Positions 33,942 to 46,714 of a stretch of DNA of 49,254 nucleotides are shown piece after piece. Location of the stretch: contig LSYV01000038.1 of the NCBI GenBank assembly GCA_001584585.1, positions 706,692 to 755,945 on the forward strand. The letters are read 5' to 3'. Every line of letters starts with the position of its first letter. Positions within the stretch are counted from its first letter, which is position 1. The DNA comes from Gonium pectorale (taxonomy: Eukaryota; Chlorophyta; Chlorophyceae; Chlamydomonadales; Volvocaceae). The notes beneath the pieces were generated by a model. The model made no database searches, had not been told where the DNA came from, and worked only from the letters and a program-made list of their open reading frames with translations. Both the position numbers and the translations under genes were made by a program.

Positions 33942-36900
33942 TTAGTCTATCTCCAGGACGACGTCTCCCAGCTGGTGTGCCAACTCTCCCTCGGACACAC
34001 TAGAAGACGAGGAGACGCGGATGAGCGACGGCGGCGAGGGCCCGATCGTCAGCCCCGCAGCCGCCGCGGCGGCCGTTGCGTGCGGCAGCGCGAAGGGCAG
34101 GATCCCGTCGTACGGCAGGATGCCATCGCCGTACATGGTGTCGGAGTCGTCGAGGCGACCGACGGCGCCGCCACCATCGACGGCAGCAACGGCAACTGCT
34201 GCGGCGGCGCCCGACAGCGGCTTGAGGTTGCCTTTTGAGGCTTGTAGCGGCTGCCGCTCCTGCTGGTGCTGCTGCCGTCGTTGCCATTGCGCGCCGCGTT
34301 CCTGGTCTTGCCGCACCCCCTCCTCCGGCAGCGGCGGCGGCAACCGCAGCAGCATCGACTCTATGGCGTACGCGGCCTCGGAGCCGCAGGCTGCGGCAGC
34401 AGCAGCAGCAGCAGCGCCGGCTGCGGCGTCGCCGCCGCCGCCGGGGAGGTCGAGGGACGCTACCTGCCCGACCCAGCGTCCGCGACAGGCCACCATGGAG
34501 CTGGGAGTGGCGCCGTCGCCACAGGCTGGGGCGACGCCCGCGATTGAACCGTGGCGTCTTGGTGGGCCTGTACAGGCGGGGCTGGCGGGAAGGAAGCCCC
34601 GCTGGTCGCTGTTGGCGCCCTCGACCTCCTCGGCCGTGTCGCCGACAACGCGCTGGCCAGCGTCCTCCTCGCCCGGAGCAACCTCGCCGCCGGGGCCGCC
34701 CGCACCTACCGCCTCCAATTCGCCCGACGACGCCCGGGCGCTGGAGCGCGCCCGAGCTGTCGACCTGCCCGGGACACTCCCTGCGTCCGGCCCGGCTTGC
34801 ACTCTGACGGGCGGCTGGGGGCCGGAGGAGGCGCGGTTTTGCAGCAGCAGCGCGGACTGTATGCGTGGCGTGGACGTGGACGTGGGGCCAAAAGGGGCCC
34901 GGGAGGCGGCGATCCCGACCACGCCGACGACGCCCGTGCCCTGTAGCCGACGACGCATGGCGCTGGCGTTGAGCTGCGGGGCACATACATGGTCCGCCAA
35001 AGCCGGATGGGAGGTAAGGTTGGGCCATGAGCAGGGTGGGCGGAGGCTGGGGTGGCTGGGGTGCGGTGGGAGGGTGCACGCAGCGGGGGGCGTACCTGGG
35101 GGGGGCGTGGCTGGGGTTCACGCGCCTTACCGGGCATGGAATGTCGAGGGGCACGCCATGCGCGCAAACACGCCCGGGGTTGTGATGGGCGGGGTCAGCG
35201 CCGACCCGCGGGCACACTCTGCGGCGCGATCGACGCGGGGTTTGTTTGACCGCAGCGCGCCCCCCCTGATGATTAGATCCCGGCAGCCCCCAGGCATACG
35301 TCTCCGCACGGGATGTAAAAGTGCATATCCAGTGCAAACCCCAAGTCACATTAACCTTGGGAGGCAAAGGTGTGGCCGTGTTTTCTCTGAGGAAAGGTTA
35401 CAGCCGGAGAGATGAGAAAGGGCGCAGACAACGGGAGGGACAGGCAGCCCTCTGAAACCCTGCGCACGCAGCGCACCACGGCGGCCAAGACCAAACACCG
35501 ACGGCACACACAAGAAGAGAAGGAACCCTGCACCTACAGAGGCCGTGGAGACGGGTCCATCTCCCGGAGCCGGGCCACACGCATCAACGCGAGCCACTTG
35601 ACTGCGTGTACTTACCTTCCTGCCCCGTCCCCTCCTTTGCACCGGCCTTCCCGCCCCGTCCCCTCCCCTGCCCTGCCCGCCCGGTCCTGCCCGGTCCCTG
35701 GCGGGGCCGCTTCGTTCGCTCACCTCCCGCTGCAGCAGGTGCAGCTCCTTGACCGCCTCCGCCGCCGCGGGCCGCCGCAGCGGGTCGGCCTCCCAGCACT
35801 GCCGGATGAGGCGGCGCAGCTGCGGCGGGCAGCGCCGGTCGGGCAGGTGGTCCAGCGGCAGCCGCTCGCCCAGGGACGCCACCTTGTACGCCACGGCGGC
35901 AATGGCCGTGTTCTGCGATGAAGGCAGGGCCGGGGTATGGTTTTGTTGAGGACGAGCGTATCAATGGCCGTGGTCTGCGGGGCGTTGGAAACAGGGACAA
36001 GGTGCAGCGCCGCCATCACAATCAAAAGCTACTGGCGTGAAGCAAGAGGCCCGAGTGTAAAACGAGGGCGATGCCATGCAGGTGATTCCCGGGCGCGCTG
36101 TACCTAGGTGTCACCCTCGCTCCCGCCCGAGCCTGCTCGTGCATTACGCTCCCCAAAACGCGGAAGACTGCGGAGATGGCGGGACCCAGTCCGCTCTCGC
36201 CACCCCCGCGCACCGCGATCGCACGCCCGTCACACGCGACACGTGTGATCTGTCCCGCCAGCAGCCAACCACCAACCACCAACCGTACCGTACCGCACCC
36301 TTAAAGCTGTGCGTGCAGCACACGTGTGCCGAGCCGAGGCTGGTGGCCTTCTTCGGGTGCAGCAGCGGGGCGCGTGGGGGTGCCCGCAGCAAAGGCCCCG
36401 CGCGCGACTCCCCTTGGGCTTCCCTTGACCCGCGGCCCGCGGCTCGTGGCCGTGTCCGGGCCGCACTGTCAGTGGCATACCGTACACCTGAACGCTCAGC
36501 CCGCCCTCGCTCCTCACCCTGTCCCACTGTTGCTCTCTTCCAAACCCCCCCCCCCGCCCAAGCCCGTGTATATCCCGAAGCCCGGTTCCCACGGGCGTCA
36601 GTTGCACCACGCGTCGCGCAATCACCGCACCTTCCACGGCTGCTGGCCCGTCAGCATCGCCCACAGCAGCACGCCCAGCGCGTACATGTCCTGGGGTGGG
36701 AAGAGGAGGGAGGGGAGGAATGGCCGCACACAGGTCAACCGTCAACCGCCAACCGTCGTGCAGGTGGGAGCCCCTGCGCCTGCAGCGGCATTGTACACCC
36801 AGGACGTGGGGACGCAGGGAAGTCATAGCCCGGACGGGCGGCGGCGCCCGGAATATAGCTAACAAAGCACAGGCGAAAGCGGCATTGGCCAGGGACCTTG

Positions 36901-39900
36901 GACCATTGTTCCCGCACCCGCGGACCGACCCATGGGTCGCTTCTACGGACGCCCGTTTCCACCCCACTCCGGTGAAGGGTCGCCTCGGTAGGACGGGAGT
37001 TCATCTGCTACGGGAAACGCGGGCCGTTCGACAGCCCTGAGGCGTTGGGGCCCCTTCGGCAGCTGCAGCCGGGTACGTAGTTGCTGCCCCGACGCCAGCC
37101 CCGCACCGGCCCCGCACCGGCCCCGCACCGGCCCCGCAGCTGCAGCCCTGACGGCCTCCCTTGCCAGCACTTACCGCGTGGTGAGTTATGACGGTGTTGG
37201 CAACGTCATAGCACTCTGGGCGGTCGGGAGGGAGGGCACGGGTGTTGAGGGGCTACAGACGCGTTCGGGGCGTCGAAGTAGCGGTGCTGCATCCGTATGG
37301 ACGGTCCAAGAGTGAGCAGGGGGAGCTGAGAACACGTGAGCGAGGGCTTTATCCGTCCTCTGCCCCTTCTTCGCCCACAAAACTGCTGACGGGGCGCCAA
37401 TTAACAACTACTTGCAACCACCAAAGCACTCAATGACCCCGGCCACTCTCCGCACCTGGAGCTGTGTAAGACGGCTGTTGGGCGTTACGATACGTTGCGG
37501 GAGGTGACGTGGGTGACAGAAGATGAAGAGCCGGGCGGGCGGGCGGGGGGGGGGCGGGTGGACGGGCGGGCAAGGAAGGGCGGGGACGCCGGGGAGGCAA
37601 TCAAGACGCTTCCGTGGGGAGCTCACGGAGGGGCGTACTACTGCGCTGCATTGCCAATGCCGTTCAAGTGTTGTTATAAACCGCGGTGGATGGTGATTAC
37701 CTGGAACCGCTGCTGGCTGAGTCCCACGGTCTGTTAATTAGCACTAACACATAACCGAAACAGCGCACACACACGCAGCGGCACACTGGAGCGCAATCGT
37801 ACGCACATAGAACACACACACCCTCTCTCACACACACAGCGGCATGGCGGTTGGGCCTCCAGCATGGCGGTTGATGTCGTACACGCACGGCGCACGTCCA
37901 CGTGTGCCCACCCACCCACCGTCCCCGCCTCCGGGTGCAGCGTGGCCAGCGTGGCGGCGCTGATGCGGGCGAGCCCAAAGTCCTGCACACATGCGTACGG
38001 CATCGTACCGGGCGGCATGCACGGCGGCATGCACGGCATGGCTAAGTGTGTGTACGGGCGCTGCGCGCGCATAGGAAGCATGCGAAGCGAATTCCGTCAA
38101 AGGCGCCTTTCTCACTTCATATCTTGCTCAAAGGTCCGCACAATCCAACAGAGCTCATGGACACGTGGGATAGGCTCAAGCTGCGAGGGCGGCAACAAGG
38201 GAGCACGCCGAAAAAAGGTAAGCGAGCAGAGAAGCGGACTCACCGCCAGCTTGGCGACGGGTCGGTCGGTGTCGGCCCCGTTGATGAGCACGTTGGCGGG
38301 CTGAGGGTGTGTGGAGGGGACGCAGCGTGGGCGGATGGGGAGGGAGGAACGTGAAAGGTACGGGTCCGAGGAGCGGGTCGGGCTGTGGGTGGGGAGCCGA
38401 TGTGGAGGTGGGATGAAATTGGGGTGGACAAGGGTGCACGTCATTGAATTGCTGTGGCGGCCCTGAGCACGCCTGACGCGCAACAAGACCCGGCCCGGGC
38501 GACCGCATGCCGCGATGTCCGTGTGATGTGCCCGCTACGGTGCTTCGCAACATCGTAAGCCCTCCTCCCAGTCGCCAGTGCCCCACCCCGAAGATCTGGC
38601 GAAGTCATCGAGCAGAATCAGCGGCGCGCCCGAGAGCCAAAATGCAGCCCGAGCCAACATGCAGCCCGAGCCAACATGCAGCCCGACCCAACATGCAGCC
38701 CGAGCCAACAGGCAGCCCGAGCCAACAGGCAGCCCGGCAGCATGGCCGCGTTCTGGACTACAGACCACACGCAAGTCGGGGCGGGGGGTGCCTGCCTGCC
38801 TGCCTGCCTGCCTGCCTGCCGTCCCCACCTTAAGGTCCCTGTGCACGATGGTGGGGTGCAGGTACTCGAGGCCCTGGCAGATCTGGATCGCAATGTGCAG
38901 CACCTGCGGGGCAGCGGGTTGGACAGCGTGCTCGCCACACACGGCATCCACGGCCGCGCCGCATTTAATACAAATACAAACGGTGCACGCGCAGCACTTA
39001 AACCATTGACAGGCATTGGTGCAGGTCAACCGTGTCAAAGCGGCTAGCTAAACAATCCTTTCCAGTCCTCAAGCGACACACTCCGCTAGACTCCGCTGGA
39101 CTCCGAATCGCACCCTGTCACCAATTTGCGCGCGAAGAAGGCGCAGAGGACGGATAAAGAATAAGGGAGGACGAGCCATATAAAGGGGGCAGGTTCGCAT
39201 TGGTCCTGGTGTCGATGGCGTCCGGTTGGAGGGCCGAACTCGCTTACCGTGGGGAGTGGAATTAAGGACGCACGGGCGCCGGGGCCGCCGCCGCCTTCGC
39301 AATTGCCGTAAATCAGCCTCTCTAGGCTGGTCTCGCAGCGCTCCATCACCAGGCACAGCCGCGGAGGCGTCAGGCAGGCGGCCAGCAGGCGCACCACGTT
39401 GGGGTGGTCGCAGCGGCCCAACACCGCCACCTCCGCGGCGAACAGCCGCAGCTGCCTCGCCGTCTCCTTCGCTGCCTGGTCAGCGACCCACGGGTCAGCC
39501 ACCCTCCCCGCCGGCGCCTTGTCCGGTCGGTCGCTGACGGCGCGGGCCGCCGGCTGCATCTCTTTCGCCTCATTGACTGACGCCTCGGCAGCCGCCGCCG
39601 CGGGTGCACCGCCGACCCGTGGGTCAGCGCCGTTACCTTGCGACAAGCCGCCTTTCGCATCGTCGTCACCCCTACGCGCCACACCCGGATCTGGCGCTCC
39701 GTGCGCCGCCGGCCCCTGGACGATGCCCGGGCGCTCATGGGACGCCTGGGCCCGTTGTCCGTCAGGCGCCGGAAACGGGTGTCCGTCACTGCCGCTCGTG
39801 CTGTTCGACGCCACCACAGGCTCAGGCGACGAGCGCGGCGCGTCCATGGACGGAGTCAGGGTCGACATTGTGCCGAACAGGCCCTCCAGGTCGTCGGTTA

Positions 39901-42900
39901 GGATCACTTTAACCGCCACCAACTGCCGGCGGTACAGCCCCTCGTACACCCGCCCAAAGGCGCCCTTGCCCAGCACCGTAGGGAGCAGCGTGACCGCCGA
40001 GGGGCCCCCGCCGGCGTCGGCGGCGGTGTCCGTGGCGCTCGCGAACCGGGGGGCTCCCGGGAACATACCGAGCGATGATCTCGTGATCAAAGTAGCGGTC
40101 CCCGTCTCATCTGCCTTGCCGTCGAGATGAGAACTCATTGGGTCGGAGGCAGCGATGGAATCTTTGCTCCTGGAAGAGCCGCCGAGTCCCTTGGCGCCCG
40201 CAGTAACGCCGGGCGAGTTGCCGGCTGCTGCCGCTGCTCCACGGTCGGCACCGCTACCCGGGACAGCGAACGCCGCCGCCACTTCGCTGCCCAGCTCGCT
40301 TACATGGACGAAGGCCTTGGCAAACGCGGGGTCGGCGGGGCTGAAGTGTTCGTTAGGAGCCGCCAGAGCGCGCGGCGCCAGAGTTACCCGCGCCTCCAGC
40401 TGCACGTCCCCACGATGTGGCGTCAGCGGGGACACGAGCAGCTGGCTGGGATGCGAGCGGATATGGCTGGAGTCCAAGCTGGCGGCAGTCTGAAGCAACG
40501 GTGTGTTCCCGCTGGCACAGCCGCTGCTGCCGCCCAATGCACCTCTGTGGCCACTGGCGCCGCCGTGGGCTCCCTTGACATGTTGTGGACGGCCGTGAGC
40601 CTGAGCATCCGTCGTCGGCCGCGCCAAAGGTGGCGGCGGCGACAGGCAGGGGAGGCTGCTGCCGCGGCCGTCGCTGTCGCTGCTGTCCTGCAGGGCGGAG
40701 CCGTCGGCTGGCGACGGCGAGCGCAAGGGGGCGCCTTTGGCCGCGGTCCGGGGCCGGGCGAAGGAGCCGGGCAGTCCCGCCTCCGGGTCCCGCTCCAATT
40801 CGATATCGACGGAAGCTGCTGCCGCAGGCCCCCTGCGGGCGCACATGCGCCAAAGGTGTTTGTAGCCGGGGTTGTATGAGGCTCGGGTTTAGGAGGCGGG
40901 TGCGACGTGCGTACATGAGAGCGCTCGAGTACGACATCACTCTAGTACGACAGCACCTGAGTACGGGAGTACGGCATCTTACCCGCAGGCCACGTCGCCG
41001 CTGCAGCTGCCTTCCAGTCGGCCGGCCACAGGCGGTGCGATGGTTCTGGCTGCGCCGAGGGAGCTCTTTGCAAAGCCGAGGCGGCCCAGGAGCCTCCCCT
41101 CCCCGGGCGCGGCGCAACGGAGCGCGGGCCACACCGCATAGGCCACCATGAGCGACACGACCAGGAGGCCTGGAGGAGGAGGCGGTGGCAGATGCGCGCG
41201 GGTGGGGTTGGAGAAGGGCGCGGTGGAATAGAGTACGGACGGGCCCTCAAGGCCGCCAGGCCGGCAGGCCGGCAGGTGTGTGTGTTCTGTATGCGTGCGA
41301 GAGGGGGACAGGGCCTGACCCGGAATGAGCACAGGGATGCGGCATCCAGGCAGACCCAGACCAGCAGGGAGAAAGCCACTGCCGCGTACGCAGCGTTGCT
41401 CGTGTGAGGGGAGGTGAGGCGGGAATGGGAGGCGGGGGAAGCTGTCTTGTTTCGTGGGTGAGCCGCCACCATCCGCAGCTCCCATACATCGGTGCACAGC
41501 TAGCAGCCCGCCGGCTTCCCGCACCCGCTGTCCCGACTCGTACCTCCAAGGCCACACACGAGCGCCAGGCCCAGGCGACGCTGCTGCTGCGCGTCGTCGC
41601 CATCACTGCCACCCGCCGCCTGCTGCTGGCCCCCGTTGCCCGCGCCGCCGCCACCGGAACCCCCGGCAGCAGCCCCTGCGGCATCTGCTGCCGCGCCGGC
41701 AGCGCCGGCCTTCCCGCCGGTGGTGGTGGCGCGCGAGCCGCCGTCCTGCGAGGACGGTGCCGGCGCCGGCGACGCTCCGGCGCCCGGCGTGTGCGACGCT
41801 GATGCGTTTCGGCTGTCGGTATAAAGGGCGCAGCCGAGCGGCCCGAACTGGCGGATGCACTCGTCTGAGTACACCGACTCGCAGAGGCCCAGAACGCCGG
41901 TGAACAGCAGCTGCGCGTTTGGCGGTACAGGAGGGTCCAGAACGGGTCAGCTGAGTTTTCAGGCGGCTGCGGGTCCGTGATCGGGACTGGATATATAGAA
42001 AAGCGGCTTGGAGCAGGCGTGTGCGGAGGAACCCATCAAGTATCTGACTGGGATGCCGGGACGAGAGACGGCCGCCACGGCCAACCAACCAAGCAAGCAG
42101 GAGCTCAACACACGGCGTGCACGCCGGGCCCGCTTTCTCGCTGGCTACCTTTACTCGCATGCCTAAGATGGCGCGCCGCTGTCGCCATGCAGTGCAAAAG
42201 GACGTGGTGCGACGCTGGCCAACTACGCCAAGTTGAGTCGCCACCGCCGGCCCCCTGGGCAACAACTTGAGCGGCGGCGCGCAGCGGCATCCAAGTACCT
42301 CCCCCCGCCGACCTTCCTCAAGCGGCCCCAACCGCTACGACCGTTACAGTTGTTGAGGCAGTTGTTGCAACCGCCAACCTACCAGGTAGCCGTTATTCAC
42401 CGGGCTGCCCGTCGGTCCGACGTCTTCGCTTGTGCTCGCCACGTCGACGAACAGCCCGGCGTACGCGTAGCATCGCTCCATGATTGGCGCCGTCGTGTCG
42501 TTGACGCAGCCGGGGGGCAAGGGCTCGGGGACGCGGAAGTTATTGGTTCCGGGCAGGGAGGCCGGCCGGGCATCCAGAGACTCTTCCTGGGGAACCCTGT
42601 GGGCGGGATGTGATGTACGCGTTAGGCATGGGCGCCGCAGCGAAGGCAGGGGGTGGGTAGGTGGGTGGATGAGGGAGCACGTGTTTCGTGTGGAGCCAGG
42701 TGGGGCGGTGGCACGCATCCGCAATGAGAGCGGGGGCGGGTGAAGGGATGTGAGCAAAGCCACGCGCACAAGGGCTGGGCTGCGACGCTGCACGGCACAC
42801 CGCGACAGGCTGTGGCGAGCAAACAAACGCACGCCATCCGGTCAAGACAAAGCAGTACAAGTGCCAACTGTCAGAAGGCGTACTGCCATGCTGTCGTACT

Positions 42901-43799
42901 GACGCACTGCAGTCAGCACGCAGAGTACGCAACGGCATGTCGGTTCCAACTCACTCGGACACTGACAGCGGCAGACACTTGGCGCTGTACATGCCGCCCC
43001 CGTCGAACCAGATGAGAGCGCTCTGGCCCGCCGGCATCGGTGCCATGAGGTCCAGGCCGGGCGCCTGCGTGAAGGAGCCGGCTCGGTAGTCGACCAGCAC
43101 CACATGCCGCAGCACCAGAGTCGTCCCGTTGGAGAGCTTGACCTTCGCACACGCGGGAGGGCGCGATTGAAGCTGGGTTTACGTGAGCTCTGTTCGTTTG
43201 CACCGCAAACCCGTCGATACTGGAAACAACCGCAGCAAGCTCCACGCATGCCCGTAACATAGCTGCAATCCACGGAGGCAGCTTCAGGATGCGCTGGACA
43301 GCAGTCCGGTAACGGTTATTGCACACAGCACACTGTGGTACCAATCTCGGCCGTCAGCGCTCGATAGGCACGGAGTTCGGGAATCAGACGAACAACAGCC
43401 AAACCGTTCTATATGTTGCAATGCCTCAAAGGGGGCCTCGTTGTGGGCCAGTGCCCTCCCACAGGGTCCTCACAGAGGGCAACAAACGTGGCACGCCTTT
43501 TCAGTATGTTTCCATATCTTCACCACCTTATTGCGAACAAAGCCAAGGTCGAGCGCAATTGGACGCTCCGACGTGCCAACGATGCTGTAGTTCTGGCGAA
43601 GGACCACGGGAGCGGCGATTCCCGCCCAGTCTTCATTGCGCAGCTGCACGTCTCCTGGCAGCAGCGCGGTGTCCACGTTTGGGTCGGCCAGAGCTGCCGC
43701 CAGTTGTGCACCATTTCTGCAAACAACTGACGCTCCCCACCCGCTGCCTGCCACTGCGCATAGTATAAGCATACAGGGAATGCCCAATAGGCGCAGCAT
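33942..43799 (-). CDS. Gene D: transmembrane receptor-like protein kinase, complete
   Basis: Fourteen exons: 43799-43527, 43142-42955, 42596-42383, 41910-41544, 41169-40983, 40832-39248, 38903-38829, 38300-38244, 37982-37920, 37474-37456, 37215-37175, 36690-36631, 35912-35724, 34973-33942; 1,449 residues, phases as in gene C. Signal peptide 1-22 (MLRLLGIPCMLILCAVAG). Ectodomain has VVCRNG, LDLGFVRNK, VKLSNGTTLVLRHVVLVDYR, LERCYAYAG-like (MERCYAYAGLFVDVA) and CESVYSDEC; Gly/Ala/Ser stalk; TM 338-361 (LGLALVCGLGG then LLVVSLMVAYAVW). Motif HPSQLLVSPLTPHRGD at 537. Kinase: GKGAFGRV 698-705, Lys718, about 140-residue low-complexity insertion, Glu877, catalytic Asp961 in HRDLKPAN, DFG 983, GTPSYTAPE ending 1010. 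The tail (1107-1449) has a polyQ/Ala region, YGDGILPYDGILPFALP and SEGELAHQLGDVVLEID. Intact catalytic residues predict an active Ser/Thr kinase. Ligand and substrate unknown. Confidence 0.88.
37102..37138. repeat. 12-bp tandem repeat GCACCGGCCCCG
   Basis: Three copies, in an intron of gene D. Confidence 0.9.
37456..37474 (-). other. 19-nt microexon of gene D (PSYTAP + first base of Glu)
   Basis: On the minus strand CCGTCTTACACAGCTCCAG, acceptor cccaacag, donor gtgcgg. Equivalent to 1626-1644 and 24129-24147. Confidence 0.9.
38642..38736. repeat. 17-bp tandem repeat ATGCAGCCCGAGCCAAC
   Basis: About 5.5 copies, later ones with GG for TG, in the intron after the HRDLK exon of gene D. A CTGC tetranucleotide run follows at 38788-38820. 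Confidence 0.95.
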
Positions 43800-43857
43800 A
43801 TTGCATTCTCAGTGTCAATCTAGGTAAATGTGTCACTTAAATTTCTTTTCGCGACGA

Positions 43858-43863
43858 TTATAA
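43858..43863 (-). promoter_or_regulatory. TATA-like element upstream of gene D
   Basis: TTATAA in a locally AT-rich patch, about 60 bp before the chosen ATG (43799). Position only; no transcription start is known. Confidence 0.25.
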
Positions 43864-45070
43864 GTGAATATCATGTTCTGCCCGAGAGGTTCAAGCGCCG
43901 CATAACCGCTAACCGCCGTCTTCCTGTCCTTCTTCAAGGCTTTCATATACTTTTGAACTGCCTTTGTTCAGGCTTTTATGGAGGGTAGAAGCTTGTCAAT
44001 TCATTCAACAGGACGAAACCATGTGTCAGTGTGGTACGTTATGGTACTGAAACTACCGGGCCGGTCCGGCATAGGAAGTGTGGGACGCCCCGAGCATGCT
44101 GTGCTGCTTTGTATAGTGCAAACAGTAGCTCTCAATCCCATATATAGCCGCAACGGCTCTGGGGGCGCGACGGCCCCGCTCAGCGCGATGGCTTGCTGCC
44201 ACCCCGCCCTCTTCTTTCCTCTTTTCGTATTACAAACCTAGTCAGCTCCCAAACACAACTGTGAAATCCCGGGGCGCGTTGCGCTCGCTCGCCCGCACGC
44301 CCGTTGCCATTTACCCCATTTTGCTAGCAGCACCTCGCCGCGCCCTCTCGGCGCACGCACCGTCCACAGCCGAGGAGACTTGTTCACCAGAGAATATCAA
44401 CCAAGCTGCTTTTGCCCCGCGGCAGCGACACCGACAAGCTACCATCTCGTAGGAGCGACGCAGACGGGCGCCCACGCATTCTCCAATGCTATCGGCCTAC
44501 TGATGTCTCGTTGCCGCGCCGGCGCGGACCCACCGGCAATGGCCATGGAGCGGGTTTGGTTTACCCGGGAGACACACGCACCCGCGCCCGTGCCCGCGCC
44601 TCAACCTCGCGCCCAAACAACGGCAGCAACACCAGGGTGACGGCCGGGCGGGCGGGCGGGTTTTTTTATATAAAACCCGCGTACATCTTTGCACTGGGTT
44701 CTGCGCGAACGCCAGGAGCCCAGGACACAAACGGAGTGACGCTGGTCGCGGTCAAAGAACTTCTGTCACTATGTGCTTTCACTGCATACCTCCGACAGGA
44801 ACCTAGGTTTGGCGCTACGGGGCCTTAACAGGAGCGAAACGGGGACGCCCGAGGGGACGCCCGAAGGCCTTACACACATCCGCGTCCTGGGGTCCCCGAG
44901 CCAGCGCCCCGCACGCCCCACACCCGCACCGCCGACGCACGGGGGCCCACGCACGCGGGGTGGGCGGGCGGGACCACCACACGCACGGTGATCCCCCGGC
45001 AATAAGGAAGAGGGGACGAAAAGGGATACGGGGGAAGGCAACGAGCCCTGCCTTCAGGTAGTGGAATGCA

Positions 45071-45101
45071 AAACGTCCGACACGGTGCTCGTCGGACGTT
45101 T
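45071..45101. repeat. Perfect 11-bp hairpin
   Basis: AAACGTCCGAC, 9-base loop, GTCGGACGTTT. No U-tract or adjacent gene end explains it. Confidence 0.7.
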
Positions 45102-45428
45102 GGACGATGCATGCGCAGCGTCGCGCAGCGTACGCCTCGCAGCAGCCTCGGCTCTGGGTACCGCGCCGTATGTCCGATGGTGCACGTCACCTACCAACAT
45201 AGACATACAATACCAGCCAGCAATCGCGCATCCCGCACACGATTCCTCTCGCGGTATCACGCGCGGCCAAGCGCCAGGGCGCAAGCACACAGTTGGACAC
45301 GTCATCGCCTCGAGCGATATCACAAAGCAGAGCTCCCAAACGAAACACAACACAACAGCCACTGACACGTGTGGCCCTTCCCCCATGTCTCCGAGCGTAC
45401 AATCCATGCGCTCAGTCGGGCCGTCAGC

Positions 45429-46184
45429 CTAAGGATGGTCTTTACGGTGGCCGTTAAGCCACCCCGCCGCTCGACTACCAGCCCCTGGAGAGCTCCGCCA
45501 CGATCGCCCAACAGGCTGCCGGTGCTGGGGGACGCCGAAGACGACGCCGAATACCAGGCCCTTGAAGCTATAGATCGAGGCGTGAAAGGAACTGGGAGGG
45601 CAAACTTCCGCTCCTCCTGCGTGGCCCAACAGGCCATCGACGTGTGTAAACTGATAACTTCGGCGTGGGGCAGCTGCCCACCAAAACCGAACAATGACTA
45701 AAATCACCCGGCGCCTTTGGCGATCACGCAAGAGCACACTGCCGAGTCGCAAGTCAGCGTAAAACGACGCGGCCCCGTTCCTCACTAGAACGATAAAGCG
45801 CATTGCATGCCCCGGACGAGCGCCGCCGGAAGGCCTGTACGGTGACAACGCAGTCGTACAGTACAGGAGGTAGTCGTACCACACAGTGAGCGTCGAGCCG
45901 AAGTTGGGCTCCAGTGCCTGGCTAACGAATACACGAGCCGCGCAGTTTGATATCAGATGAAGCGCCTGGAGGTACAAGGCAATAACGCACATCAGCCTTG
46001 GGCCGCAGTACCGCCTTACTGCGTAGATCACCGTACAGCACAGCAGTACTGCGATTGGAGCATGCAATATGCTTGAATAACGACCGCGCGCGGCCCGAAA
46101 CCCGGGTCGGCCCCCGGCAGATGCGCACACTGCGGCACCTGCAGCGGCCGGTCGGGCCGCTGTTGTACTTATCATGGTGCGCAA
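45429..46184 (-). CDS. Doubtful ORF, possible membrane protein (251 codons)
   Basis: Open frame from 46184 to TGA/TAA at 45429 in sequence less GC-rich than the rest. It has hydrophobic stretches (APIAVLLCCTVIYAV, LMCVIALYLQALHLI) and a non-repetitive middle (FVSQALEPNFGSTLTVWYDY) that could span membranes. The C-terminal third looks less coding, and the plus strand has a competing open frame ending GSCPPKPNND at 45701. It may be one exon of an unrecognised gene or chance. Confidence 0.3.
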   Translation of the reverse strand: MRTMISTTAARPAAAGAAVCASAGGRPGFRAARGRYSSILHAPIAVLLCCTVIYAVRRYCGPRLMCVIALYLQALHLISNCAARVFVSQALEPNFGSTLTVWYDYLLYCTTALSPYRPSGGARPGHAMRFIVLVRNGAASFYADLRLGSVLLRDRQRRRVILVIVRFWWAAAPRRSYQFTHVDGLLGHAGGAEVCPPSSFHASIYSFKGLVFGVVFGVPQHRQPVGRSWRSSPGAGSRAAGWLNGHRKDHP

Positions 46185-46714
46185 CTGCAGCCCAGACAGG
46201 TCGCGAGCGCCCGCGCAGGCACGCGCCCTTTTTTGCGCACAGTGAAGATAACAATAACTTCATTACGATCTTCATAGGACGTGCGAGTAACAGAGCCGAC
46301 CCGTCCCGGGAGAGAGGTGGTATGAGCGGGTGGGGGGAGGGGTGGTCCAGAAGAATAAAGGCGTTATCACTTGAGAAGCCCGAGGCTCACGCCGGCCCGA
46401 GCCGTCTCGAGTCAACGAAGGCCGAAAAGCGAAATGTTCCTGGCGTCCCTTCGCAATTCAAGCCCCAGAGCCCGCAGAGAAGCCCGGTGGAAAGCCGCAA
46501 CCCAGCGACCGGGAACCGAGGCTTCCTCCTTAATATTCCCACATGCGATCTCTCCACGCTGGCTGTCGATACATGCACTAGCATCGGAGCAGACGGCTGC
46601 TCACCGGCATTGGGCCCCCTCCGCCCACGCAGGCCTGTGGCCCCCCGCCCCCATCCAGCCATCTCCACACGCTGGCTTCGGCCTGGAGTCAACACAAACA
46701 CTAGCACACACACG

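Noticed and set aside
34000..35367. Long open frames opposite or shifted in the gene D tail (455 and 464 codons)
   Set aside because: Arg/Pro/Ser-rich shadows caused by GC-rich codon use; the frame ending LGDVVLEID matches three paralogs.
38642..38736. Regular 17-bp repeats that might suggest a CRISPR array
   Set aside because: Units are directly adjacent with no unique spacers, in a eukaryotic intron; an ordinary minisatellite.
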